64,000 nucleotides of DNA. Source: Fasciola hepatica (Eukaryota; Platyhelminthes; Trematoda; Plagiorchiida; Fasciolidae). Positions 37,111 through 48,955 of the stretch are shown here, piece after piece. The translations under genes and the position numbers were made by a program. The stretch is from NCBI GenBank assembly GCA_948099385.1, contig CANUEZ040000193.1, positions 1,748,501-1,812,500 of the forward strand, read 5' to 3'. How positions within the stretch are numbered: position 1 is the stretch's first letter; every line of letters begins with the position of its first letter. The notes below the pieces were generated by a model that was not told the DNA's origin, made no database searches, and saw nothing but the letters and a program-made list of their open reading frames with translations.

Positions 37111-40100
37111 CACATAGCCGTTGAGAAACGCAAATGCTGATAACTATGGATAATATTACAGTATGATCCACTAGTGTTTACGGATTGTTGCACAAAAATG
37201 AGCAGAGAACATGATCAAATACAGCAGCGCAGTCATATTCGGCGTGAAGTGGTGAAATTGGCAGTGGATAAGTGATAGAGTTGGAGTTTTGTGATAAACA
37301 AATGCAGGGTATTAGGTCGCCAGGGTGCAGCAATTACCATCCGATACTTTCGCGTTGACTCCTACTTAGGGCAAGCATTTGAAGTGGTCACTTTTGCAAT
37401 ACTGTGCTAAAATTGAGTGTAACCTTCGTGGTTAACAAATATGTTCGGATCACTTCACGCGAACAGATCAGTTGGTTTGTAACGTATGCATCAGAATCGT
37501 TGATGGATATCGTGACTTCAAATAAGTTACCGCGGAAATCCAAACGTCAGCAAATTAAAATATCTTTCGACAACGCGTTGTTTTTGACATCAAACTTTCT
37601 GAACTACTTAGTCCTAGGGTGCACCAACTTTTCGATGCACTTCGAATTTCTTTTCAGTCCCTAAATACTCACGTCAAGTTCTTCTCTGAAAATTAAATAT
37701 TCAGAGCTTTTAAACAGTTATGTGTGAAACCTCAAGAAAACACATTCAAGAATCATTTATCTTGATGACTTTACTGATTTTCCAATGGATTTTAGAACAG
37801 TGTTGTATGAAAAAGCAGTTCATTGGCCCAATATGATGATGATTAGGTTTCCGTAATAGAAAACACTGGTTTTCAGCAAACCAGCACTGTGGAAAAGACG
37901 GAATCTTTCTTCATGACTCCTTACCGCGCCTAGTGCACGTGTTGAGCAATGGAGCTTCTGAAGAGAGCCACTTTGAAGGTGTGTACGGTGAGTCTCAAAT
38001 AAGAACTGGAGCCCGAACTTGATGATTGCATGATGTATATAGCAGAGATTGCCTAATACGGTCAGGGCTTGCTTCTTCTGGTGTTCCTAAGAGGAATGTG
38101 AACCAAACCCTATAATGTGGATTTCGGCTGTATACTTCAGGATAATTCATGACGAGATAATAAAGGCTGAGGTTGGGGGGGGGAATTCCAAACGACTCAG
38201 ATTGTACCTGTTAGAAGTAAATGATAGATACAGAGGAAAATCAATTTCAAAATCTCGGTAAAATTGAAAGTTGACAGAAAACCCGGAAAGTGCACCAAAA
38301 ATATGCCTTCATTGACCTGAATAAGTTCGATTGCATTTAAAATGATTATTTTGATACTGACGGTACCAGCTGTACTGATCTATCCAAATGCCGTACCTGT
38401 AATAGTTTACACTCACTTCCAGAGTCAAATGTTTTGTATGATCCACACCGCCACGTTCATGTCAAATATTCATAGAAATAATGATCTCAATAAACGAGAT
38501 CCACCTGTTACCTTGAGAAAATGTCTACTGCGTATATTTATGACAGAGAACACGACGTGCGCTAACGTCTACAGGTACATTATTTCATTCCATATTCCAA
38601 ACCTTCCTCAGCTCACGGTAACCGTCAAAATACCACCGATGTATGATTGCTTCCCATATCTGATTTGAATTTCACGCATCTTTGGTTTGCTTTGCACCAA
38701 TGAATAACCAACAGCCAGCTTTTGAGTAGAATACTCAGCCATTCCTATTTTTTCATGGGTGAATTTGACTGCATTGGTAGGCAAACTTTTATTCAGCCAC
38801 ACCATCTACTGGACGTTCTTACCCATTTTGCAGCTTCCAAAAACCTGTGGTGGAAATATTTCTCATTGATTATCATCGACTGTCAATCAGGCAGTGGAAG
38901 AGAATAAGCGACAAAGCATGTACTAAATCGACACACACTTGATTCTAGAAGACAATGTCGTCTAGGAACGGATGGCATTTAACACATTTCTGCCTGAGAA
39001 ATCCGTAGCGAAGTGAGAATGAGAATCCCTAACAAAGTCCTCGTATATGTCATTACTTGGGCAGCACTGCGTAGAGCTACATCTCTAATAACCCGAAAAC
39101 TGCTATGAGTTTCTTGGACAACAACTCCTTCGGTATGCATCTATGCAGCAAGGAGATAAGCTCGCAATTTAGACGAACTACGGTTCTAACTAATACTAGT
39201 CGGGGACAAACATAACGGAATATTAGCCCGTGAGGGGAAATGGAGTCGAAATATTAGTGGAAGCATGAAGTTCGCACATATTGATCAACTTGGGTTTGTA
39301 ACTCACTTTAGTACAGAATTACTCGCATTGGTCATGAAACAATTTGTTATTTTGTGTATTCAACTTTCAACTCTAATGACCATCACAGAGTTAGCCCAAG
39401 GAAAAAGAACATGCCTTTGATTACTCTTTTATTGGAATTCTAGAGGGTAGTTGTATGGACTGAATTCTGGAGTTGTGCACATTTTAACAGGTACAACAGT
39501 GAACCTTGAGTCGGCAAATTGTTTTGCATGAATATAGATACATGCCCATCGTGAAGCATCATAAAGCATCATAGTGATAATCAAATGCCCACCCAGGCGA
39601 GCCTACCCAGGCCCATCGAGTACCATGCACACGCGCACCAATTATATGGATCGCCAAAATGACGAGCGTCGTGATTTGAATCCTCCCCTTTGTTGAGTTC
39701 TGTGTGTACTGATCGTGTCCTCTGGTATTAGCGGTACTGAAAATTGGTTCATACTCAAATGCATTTTGGTGTAAGACAAACTGGAAATGTTCGTGCTCCA
39801 GATTGCAACCATGTATCTACTGCGTAGTGCTTATAAAATGTATATCCTCTTGGCCATGCTGGGTTTTCTGTTTCTGAACTGCGCTTTTTTTTGGGAGTTT
39901 CGTGAATTATCCAGTTAGCTGTGATGAACGAGATCCGTGCTAGAAAATTAAATTACTTATCTCTATTCAAAATCAACTTTTATCCTCTATGCAAACCACC
40001 AAAAACTCGAATTTGTAATAGTTCTTTTATTCGCTATTGCAATAACAATATAAGCGACCGATGGAGCACACTCGAATTAAATTGATACAGCACTAACGTT

Positions 40101-42887
40101 ATTGAAAACCAGAAGTCGTTCGTTATCGTTTAGATAGCCGTTATTAGGAACTATTATTGTTCTTGTATTCTGCCCAGTAATACGATGAACTTATTATCCG
40201 TGTTTGACCAGTAACTGTCAGTTTTGTTTCAATAAATTGTTTGAAACAATCGGACTTGAATGATAGCTTCGGTAGTTCGTTATGTCGGAATGCACGGCAA
40301 TTGCGATAACTGCGTGCACGGTGATCCGCACTCGGTCCCAACCTTGAATTACTGCAAGTGACCCGGTGTTTGCGGAATTCTCCCACAAATTTGTTTAGGT
40401 ATCAGTTTGTGTCACCTTGGGGAATGTTAGTAGTATTAGTACATACTGTTTAACTTCATTTCATAAAGCTAAAGTCAACTGAAACGAACGTTTGGCAAAC
40501 TTACACTGTTCCAGTTGGCCGCGCAGCAACTAAGATTTACGATCGACAACATCAGTCCTTATTGTTCTACTTTGTCCATACCAATGATTTAGTGGGGTGT
40601 TAGAACATATGGATATCGTTTGGTAATAGGGCCTCTCTGATAAACAAGCCCGTTATCTCAATGCGAAGGTTACATAGTTTCTTGGTCATAACTATTCATT
40701 GAAGAGTAGCATCATCGAATCAGTCAGAAGCGAAACTGCTTCAACAGCTGGATGACTGCAAAGCGCGGCCAACCCATCGGATGCAAGACAGTTGGCCAAC
40801 AGCTTTTACCTGTTGGATTTCTCTAATGTGCAAAAATACTCAATACAGTAACAGAAAATATGAGGTACACACCGACATTCACTGTTTTCTTGCTTTTCCA
40901 CTTTTAGTAACGACGTTCATCAAATATAGTAAAAACGAGAGGTTGTTAGCTTATTTTTTCCAGATAACATTCTCAGTTCAAGAGCATCTGCATTCAACTC
41001 TACTCTATGACGCCTCATTTACATAATTATCTTGGTGCTGATTTTGTACCTTAGAGAATTGAACGAATTACCGCTCAGTTTATCTGTCATAGTGATTTGT
41101 TTGCAAACCGTGCTCAGGTCAGTCGTAACAATGGTCAGAACTGATATGTGCAACCCGCAGAAAAGGTAATGAAATCCGGGCTCGTGCACCTGAGCATTTT
41201 GAGCGTGTCAAACTTTCTTAGTTGTGTTCGAGAAATCTATCCAGTGATATATTTCAGGCGGAAAGACCTGACTAGTTCTCGTGATCAACAATGTCGTGAT
41301 GTACGAAAAAAGTTATCATGGAGATGACACGATTATTTGTAGTTCCCTTCATGCTCCGTAATAAAGGTGCGTTCTGTGGGATTTTTCAGATATTTGCAAA
41401 GTGTTGAAATGCCCAACTTGAACAAAGGAAGATGAAATTCACCCAGAGTAATATGCCAAGGGCGACTGAATAATGGCTACCACGGCAGTAATCAGTTTAG
41501 CTAAAGGAAGTATCATGTACTTGCAAGAAGGAAAGAAGCGAATATTAAGGAGGCAGTCCTGGTGTTTTAAAGCCATAGCCTCCCTTTATCCTACAAATGT
41601 GAACAAAGAGAAGACACAAGTCGCGAGATGAAAGCATTTTGTTTAATCTTGTCTACCGCGTACGTGAAACATCCAGAAAATTATTACAATAGAAATGGAT
41701 GGATTGAAAACTATGATAGTGTGTTCGGTAGGGGAGGGAGAGGACTCTTTGTTCAGTGCTAAGGAAAGGAAAAACTTTGAGTTTCAACCATTTTGTGCGC
41801 AAAGCGCCGGCTGATGCGAGATGACCAGCATCGCTCCACTGAATGCGAGCAGGTTCGACTTGGGACTGCACAATGACACCGTGAAGTATTCAGTCAGGTC
41901 AACCCCGTGACCTGATGCAATTAGGTGTTTGCAACTGAAGAAGCTAGAAACTTGGCGTCATTCTCTTCAGTCGCATTGCGTTCAGTCGTTGATTTTGCCA
42001 ACCATTTGGGTATTCGCTCAGACATTCACTACACCAAACAGTGATCCACCTTGCCGATGTATGTTTCACCGCAGCTACAAGTGAACTGATGGACAGCATG
42101 TGAGACATAAGGATCAACAGGACTGTTCGAGGGATTTCAAAGCTTGACCCTTTGGTGGTCTGCAACAGACGTCATCACGCTACTGTCTATGTAAGCGTCA
42201 GGGTTGAATTAAGTCTCCCATTCATCTGGTGAAATGCGTGATAAACTTTAAACGGCAAATTTATTAAAGCTTGCTTCTTCTCGACCGTGATTGACAAGAC
42301 AAGACAATTCAAGTCAAGAAGATGCTTTTTGCACCCCTGTTGGTTGAATTCCAGCTTTCGTGTAAGCTAGTAATACATTCTCGAATTTCTGGGGGAACAC
42401 AGTCAATGCAAAGTACTGTGTTCTGATGAGTTACTGGTTCAGTCGATCTTTGAGACACGATATTACAGTTTCGGGGTTGTTCAAAAGCCTCACCATGTGC
42501 AGCATTGTGGAACTGCCGTATGTCCGGTAGCGTGCATGAAGATGTATATATTTCGAACACGTGACAGAAAAAGAAGTGCATATAATTATGTGCCCGTGAA
42601 TAGGGTGAGTAGGATCAGTGAATATTTTTGCGGAAAGCTCATGACATTTTTTATTGTGTTAGGAAATAAAGAACTGAGTGAATTGTTAGTCGGGTTAGAC
42701 CCCTTCAAGAAGATAAATACCTGAGGGATATAGAAATTGGACGCAGTAGGGTAGATCACATGGAAAAATAAAGCGTTTGATGAGGTGTGTCGGTACACAG
42801 TGAAATTTGAGCTGCGATACATATGAAGACAAACGTCTGATCCTTGTAAAAATGTGGCCTACATGTTGCGACCAAGTGAGATTTTAG

Positions 42888-43406
42888 TCCAGTATCAATC
42901 GAAAGTATTTTTTTGTATATGGCAATTCCGTTGCTTCCCAATTATTTATTACTGGAGTACGAGTCAGACAAATCGGAGTATGCGTCGCCTCTCATAAGCG
43001 AGAACAGAATGTCTCCACATTGGACGGGATGATCAGCCAAATTGTTTATCTTGAACCATTGAGAAAGTTCTGCGATACCACTTTAAATAATCGTAAAAGA
43101 AGAGTTACGGAAATATGTCGAGCCAAGAACGAGATCAACGGCGTAATTATTAAGGAGGCTTTTGCCATGGGTGGAGTACGAGTCAGACAAATCGGAGTAT
43201 GCGTCGCCTCTCATAAGCGAGAACAGAATGTCTCCACATTGGACGGGATGATCAGCCAAATTGTTTATCTTGAACCATTGAGAAAGTTCTGCGATACCAC
43301 TTTAAATAATCGTAAAAGAAGAGTTACGGAAATATGTCGAGCCAAGAACGAGATCAACGGCGTAATTATTAAGGAGGCTTTTGCCATGGGTGGGGATGGA
43401 GGGTAG
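42888..43406 (+). CDS. Open frame spanning two identical 73-codon repeats
   Basis: The frame is open from after TAG 42885-42887 to TAG 43404-43406, about 172 codons, and includes two identical 73-residue units. Each unit reads GVRVRQIGVCVASHKREQ ... DGMISQIVYLEPLRKF ... EICRAKNEINGVIIKEAFAM. A donor-like GAGG|GTAGGT lies at the end. The unit is charged and helix-prone in places, with no signal peptide or membrane segment, and I do not recognise it. A frame open through a unit whose length is a multiple of three stays open automatically on duplication, so only one unit's worth of openness counts as evidence of coding. Confidence 0.25.
   Translation, partial: SSINRKYFFVYGNSVASQLFITGVRVRQIGVCVASHKREQNVSTLDGMISQIVYLEPLRKFCDTTLNNRKRRVTEICRAKNEINGVIIKEAFAMGGVRVRQIGVCVASHKREQNVSTLDGMISQIVYLEPLRKFCDTTLNNRKRRVTEICRAKNEINGVIIKEAFAMGGDGG
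42953..43393 (+). repeat. Perfect 219-bp tandem duplication
   Basis: Copy 1 is 42953-43171 and copy 2 is 43172-43390, with identity continuing to 43393. I compared them base by base and found no difference. Period 219 equals 73 codons. Upstream (ATTACTGG) and downstream (GTGGGGATGG) sequences differ at once outside the repeat. Junctions show only TGG microhomology. Confidence 0.95.
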
Positions 43407-43518
43407 GTAGGCTGAAGACAGAGACTCTGATAGTACGGCACCCTGAGTAGAAATAACAAGAGAAGAGTTGGTGCCATTGTCACGGTGAAATGTTGACAGT
43501 TACGGAAATAATCGCCCA

Positions 43519-43521
<3 letters not shown>

Positions 43522-43555
<34 letters not shown>
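43522..43555 (+). repeat. (TA)n microsatellite
   Basis: This is a pure TA dinucleotide tract of about 34 bp, 130 bp downstream of the tandem duplication. It could be the tail of a decayed SINE of the type seen at 31476-31925, but no head was recognised nearby. Confidence 0.85.
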
Positions 43556-43559
<4 letters not shown>

Positions 43560-44245
43560 TATTCGGTATTAAAATATGCACGCCATAATAACTCAGTATT
43601 CCATAGAGAAAATATCAGGAGCCTATCTTTGGTGGTATCTAACAATGTATCCTTACTGTTGAGAGAATAATTCATGGAACTTTGTTCAGTCAAATGACCA
43701 GATCACAAGGTTCTATGTGAGGTAGAGGATAGTACACAAATTTATTGCATTCATCTACAATTTCGTTTGTAATGTATTTTCTTGTAGAATGCGACCACTG
43801 CACCTAGGCTGCCTGTGGAGAAATGGGAAACCACGTTGTAATTAGGCGACTTGGTTTGTTTAGCAGACGAAACGGTGGTTTGGTGAGCAGCCAGCTAGCG
43901 TTCATCTGTCCACAATCGGGGGTAAGACTAGAGCAAACGAAGTGGACCACAGGATCAATCAAATGCTGAATGTCGGCTGAACAATGGCCAGGGTCTTCGA
44001 CATCACGTTTGCTGTGTCGTTGGAACATAGAATAACTTTTTCTGTGAATTTTTCTATCGTTATTGGTGGTCGTAGTAATTTGAATGTCAATAATCCTATC
44101 ACACACGTGCACGCCTGTAGAATTCTCAGTCATTATCACGCATACTCAATATTCTGTGAATAATGACAATACAATTCAAAATAAATCCAGATGGATTATC
44201 AAAACGGAGAACCTAGTCTTGGACAAGGCAGTACGGGAAAAAACG

Positions 44246-44476
44246 TAGACTCCTATGATCCTAACAAGCAATGTCTATTCCTTGTTGGGAACCATCGATC
44301 ATTTGGCAGCAATATCACAGAAGAAGGAGATAGAAAACACACCAGTCATTTTGTTACTGGAGTCTTGGTTGCTTCACGATATGTTCAACCGAAACTGGAT
44401 GATTTTCATTCGTACCGGGCTGACTGTCCCACTGGTATCCACAATGGTGCCAGAGGATTTACCACTAGAGTGATAA
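44246..44476 (+). CDS. Candidate coding fragment, function unknown
   Basis: A frame of about 75 codons is open from after TAG (44246-44248) to TGA (44471-44473) and reads as a plausible protein, for example LGTIDHLAAISQKKEIENTP and LLLESWLLHDMFNRNW. A second, overlapping plus frame (44191-44505) is also open, so chance cannot be excluded. No family is recognised and no convincing acceptor flanks it. It lies inside the right-arm-only block. Confidence 0.18.
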
Positions 44477-47400
44477 TAATAACTGGAGGAAATCGACTAT
44501 TTTAGTCTCCACATCGTAGACAGTAAATCACACTTTCTGAGTGGATTTCTCTCGATACTCATGGGAAACACTTACTTGGGACCGAGCACATTATCATTTC
44601 AGTTAGACGCATTGTCTCATATCCAGGCTACCCCAGTAATCGCGCGCATGAAAGATACCTTCTGCATATGTGTCGAAAACCTTAACACGTATGACGGTGC
44701 ATTCTTCATCATGCTTGATTTGATAAATTCAGTACTTTTTCCACCAGACCTAAAGCACAACTAGACTTAGTTTTGACGAATAGGTCACATCGGTTTACTG
44801 GTCATATCTGATAGCTTTGAGTGGCTCTGACCAATGTATCCGGAATTATGTCCGATTGTGAAACATGAGACCAACCGGACACACAGTTCAGAAGATCATC
44901 CAGAGAAGTGAATCAGACAAATTGTTCACCATGCAATCTGATATTTTAAGGGCATGTAGTACCCACTTCCGATTTTCCTGTGTTTTCAAACCCTGACCAT
45001 TCTGTCTTCAGTGGACGTGTCCATAATTACGCCTATTTTGATTTATTCAGTGCTACCCATTTTGGAACTTTCCATGCCCAGATCGATTCATTTTATTCGT
45101 CATTACGGTGCCCTGTGAATTATTACTTCATTGACCTCGGTATTCGGTATGATATGAACTGATGGTAGTGATGCAGATTCGTTCAGTGGAGGATCCAAAT
45201 ATCCCGCTCTAGCATTTGCCCTGAGAGCTTCTGGATTACCCACCCTGACCAGTTTTACCGTTTCACTTGTCAACGCACAGAAAATCGAGCCCTCAGCTTT
45301 TGCACATGGCATGAGAGTAGCGACCGTTGGTATCAAGATATTCGGTCCATTATCGTCAATTTCTGGTAGACTGTTGTTTATATGCTTCCGTCTGCTTGTC
45401 TCGTGACCAGAGTGCCAAGACCTGAATATGAACTGAATGTGGACTTACACGAAGTGACGTGCGGACCCCGGAAACCGAATCCCGACTAGCAAAGTTATTT
45501 ATTGCGGTACTTTGAAATGGAATTCAATGAAATCGAACGGAATAATTGTAAACCTCAAATCTGTGAGTCTTCGGGGGAATTCCCAGTTCACTCAATTCCA
45601 CAACAGATACGATGATTAGCTTTGGCAAACTGCAGCCCAATGGCCTGATATCAGCTAAGGCTGCCGAGAGATGCTCACTGGTTAGCGGGGGCATGAACAC
45701 TCAGCAATGAATCACAGAGAAATGAAATCAAGTGATACAAACCAATACTTAAGTAGCTGCGAAGTAAGAAAGTGCGAGCATACCATCGAGGACAGAGGAC
45801 ACTAATCAAATACCGCACCAGTTTGATCAAATTCGAAGTTGAACGTCTGAATGTAAGTTGTATGCAGATATTGTCTGAGGGAACGTCAGCTATTCCAGCA
45901 TTTGGAAGCAACGATACAACGATTTGTTAGAAGCTCAATAAACATGTTTTTCCAACGCCCTGAAAAATTGTCATGGTGTACAGTGACAAATTCATGCTGT
46001 CAAATTCAATACAGTTTCTGCATTGTTTGCAAATTCATCTTCTTCCTCTTCACCACAACGAACTTCTTTCTCTGGTCGTCTCTGTTCGCTCGAATTCCGA
46101 TGTACAATTGAATTTTTACCTGGACACCTGTTTTCTTTTCGTTTCACGTAATGAAACTGATGTTGTAACTCAAGATGTCCTCGCCACGAACATAGAACGA
46201 GGGGATTATTTACCGGAGCACCCAAACCCAGTTAGACCTAATATTGTTCCCCACTCACTGAAATATTGTTATACGGTGCTTTTTTGGGACGGCCGAAGGT
46301 ATGATATGAATAAGCCATATGTTGTGGCACTAGTTTCGGCCATTAATCACAAGAGAGGATGGGGTACTGAGAGAGACAATGGCTTACTGGTTCGCTTGGT
46401 ATTGATACAAGAATATTCCTCAGTTTTGCTTATTTACTTCAAACATTGCACATAAGGAGAAATGCTCAGGTTGTGGAGTTGTTACATTTGATGTGATTTG
46501 AATAATCAAGGTATGGAATGACTATAATTCTACCCGTGTTGGAATGGGGAATCGGTCTCACCACAGCATACACATTTAGGCTGTAGCTAATCAATTAGAA
46601 TACACGGAACAAACCAGCTTGAGACATTAGTCACATTCATTCAAATTTAGCCGCATTTTTCATTTTAAACGTTCACCATGAGTAACCACCTTGCAGAAGT
46701 AATCTTGTTCATGGATCCGAATAGAATGTGGTGCACATTATCTATGCCATCGTAATCTATGAATGCGACATTATTGTGCATTAGTATTTTCTAAACTTGT
46801 TGTATTCGGTGTACTTGAGGATATATCTATCACCACGTTTATGATGAAATCAGGGTGATTATTTTCAGCTGAACCATGGGGAAGGGGAGAACGAAAGTAT
46901 AAGGTGCACACCACCGGTGCTACTCCACTTCATCAGATATATCGGAGTTGCATGAATATCTTATCGAAATAAATCGGTCTCTTCGAAAACAGAACACATG
47001 CAGCAAGCTATTCAACGTCACTAATGAAACTACCTCAGATCAAGCTCATGTGTGATTCATATTTTAGCGGATGAAATTGTTGAAGCCGTATCAATTAGAT
47101 CAACAGTTATTTCTTCAGACAGACAATCTTCAGATGAACGAAATTTGAGAGCAATTGTTTGTGAAAAAATGGTCAGGAATTATTTTGTAACTCTATTCAA
47201 CAAGTCTTTTACGCTCATCCAGAGTTCCGTTCTCTCGAAATGTTTTCAAGGATGACACAGACAAACCAGCTGTGGTTATAGTCCACATTTTAAATCAGAA
47301 GGTGCATGAAAATTATTGGTCTCTCTCCATGGCCCAAATAATATCATTCAAGCGTTCTGTCTAATAACCGTAAACAATTGGCGTTTATACCTCCCGATAT

Positions 47401-48721
47401 TCAACACCGAGTTTTACAATGTGCCGTGATTGGTCGGTAGATGAAGTACTAAAATCATCCACCGACACGCTGTTCTTACAATGCACTAACCGGTTTACTA
47501 GCACGCTTGCAAATTCCGAGAGTGAATGGACAAAATCTGTGTTGTCTCATCAATGAGGGTTTACATAGATTTCTGTCTTTGAGATTTTCCTTCCTAATAA
47601 GCTTTCGGAAATCCTTGTCACAGAAGACGTTTGTTGTGAATGTCGTAATCAGAAGTTAACTGGAAAGTTACGGTCACTCGTGGTATTTGTAATTATCAAG
47701 TGTGTGCGGCGAGTTCATTAACCGGTTGAAAAAGCAGTACACTCCACTGTGACACACCGGAAAATTCTATATGGTAAACTAGCCAGCCTTCAGTATTCGT
47801 TTGAAAACTATTCTCCTCTAAATTGCGAAAGGATTTGAGAAAAGTGTTGTGGAAAATTTAGGCCTCAGCTGACGATCATTTTCTTATGCACTTCATCACT
47901 GTGTCTGCCTTTTACTAACTGATTCGGATAGAAGTTAAATAAAGAAAATATAAAAAATCTCATGTAATGAATGATATTTCAGAAAAAATACGTACTCAGA
48001 CCACAATCGGAATTATCGCCTTCTAATTTTACTTCACCAAAGCAAATGCTTTCCGCCAGACGACCTCGTCTGGTTTGGTGAACTCAATAAATCATTAGAG
48101 TAGAAAAAACAAAATTTTATTTTAGTCTGCCCTCATTTTTATTGACCTGTGTCTGTGATAACCGGTTACGACGGAACCAATTTATAAAAACTCATCAGAA
48201 GATTGAACGTGAATCGCTAAGAATAACCACGGAAAACTTGAACTCCAGGACAAAAATGAATATGAAAATTTAGAAGGCAGCTTCACTTGGAAAACACAAA
48301 CACACATAAAATCAAGAGCCACGTTTAGCTGATAAAAAGCTTTACGCAATAAATCTTTCATTTAAACATCTGGTTTGAAAGGATCGCGGTTAACATGCAC
48401 TTGATTGCTGGAATTTGCTTGACATTTTCGTTGGTGAAGTGTGTTCGTTTTACTCACTGTGTATCGGGGAGTATGAAAGATCTTTTCACGGAGCTCTTGC
48501 TTGGTTCATTGGTTTCTAAGAAAATGCTAAGAGAACCAGAACTAGATGCTGAACTGCTAGTTGCTCTCCACAAACTCTTTTGAATAGTAAAGAACGTTCA
48601 CAGAAAAAGAGTCCATTTTTGAAATCACAAGATGATTATTCGAAAGTGGATTCGTCGGTTGGTCAATGTTAACCTACCGAACGAGAATATATGGTCCCAT
48701 GTTTTGATTTATACTATAAGA

Positions 48722-48955
48722 TATAGTATCTGGATGCAAGGAAAGCAGTATCTCGGGTGCATTCCAAACTAGACTACAGTGAAAATATATATGAAGACTG
48801 TCCATATGTGGGGGTGGATGGGTGGTAGAGGACCACATACACATACCAAACGAACGGCAGCAACCGCGAAAGTGGTCGTGTGATTCCAAGGGAATGGTTT
48901 CCTCTCATCCAGACACGACTATTCTACTCACACCAGTCAGCCTATCCTATCACTT
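48722..48955 (+). repeat. Dispersed repeat R3, copy 3
   Basis: This copy contains TATCTGGATGCAAGG, GACTACAGTG, CGCGAAAGTGGTCGTGTG (48868-48885), CTCTCATCCAGACACGA and ACTCACACC, in the same order as the copies at 11905 and 15935, and on the same strand. Confidence 0.55.

Larger units (their letters stand above)
37570..47930. other. Right-arm block of about 10 kb without left-arm match
   Basis: The inverted match runs to about 37560 and resumes near 47940, where it pairs with 23600-23800, only a few hundred bases from the previous left-arm match. This block is therefore an insertion in the right arm or a loss from the left. It contains the tandem duplication at 42953-43393, a (TA)n tract at 43522-43555, a poly-G run at 38176-38185 and several unrecognised frames of 100-160 codons (38342-38668, 43804-44139, 44191-44505, 45973-46455). 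No transposon terminus or known domain was identified. Confidence 0.45.

Noticed and set aside
38342..38668. Small membrane protein suggested by a hydrophobic N-terminus
   Set aside because: The hydrophobic start is plausible, but there is no family resemblance, no splice or promoter evidence and no second copy.
39545..39570. Short direct repeat AAGCATCATAAAGCATCAT as a possible CRISPR or array unit
   Set aside because: There are only two units of about 10 bp and no spacer pattern.
43150..43170. AGGAGG followed by ATG, resembling a bacterial ribosome binding site
   Set aside because: The window is clearly eukaryotic (LTR and Penelope-type elements, SINEs), so the resemblance is coincidental.
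45973..46455. 160-codon frame as a gene
   Set aside because: Overlapping frames on both strands are also open in part of the interval, and no domain or motif is recognisable.
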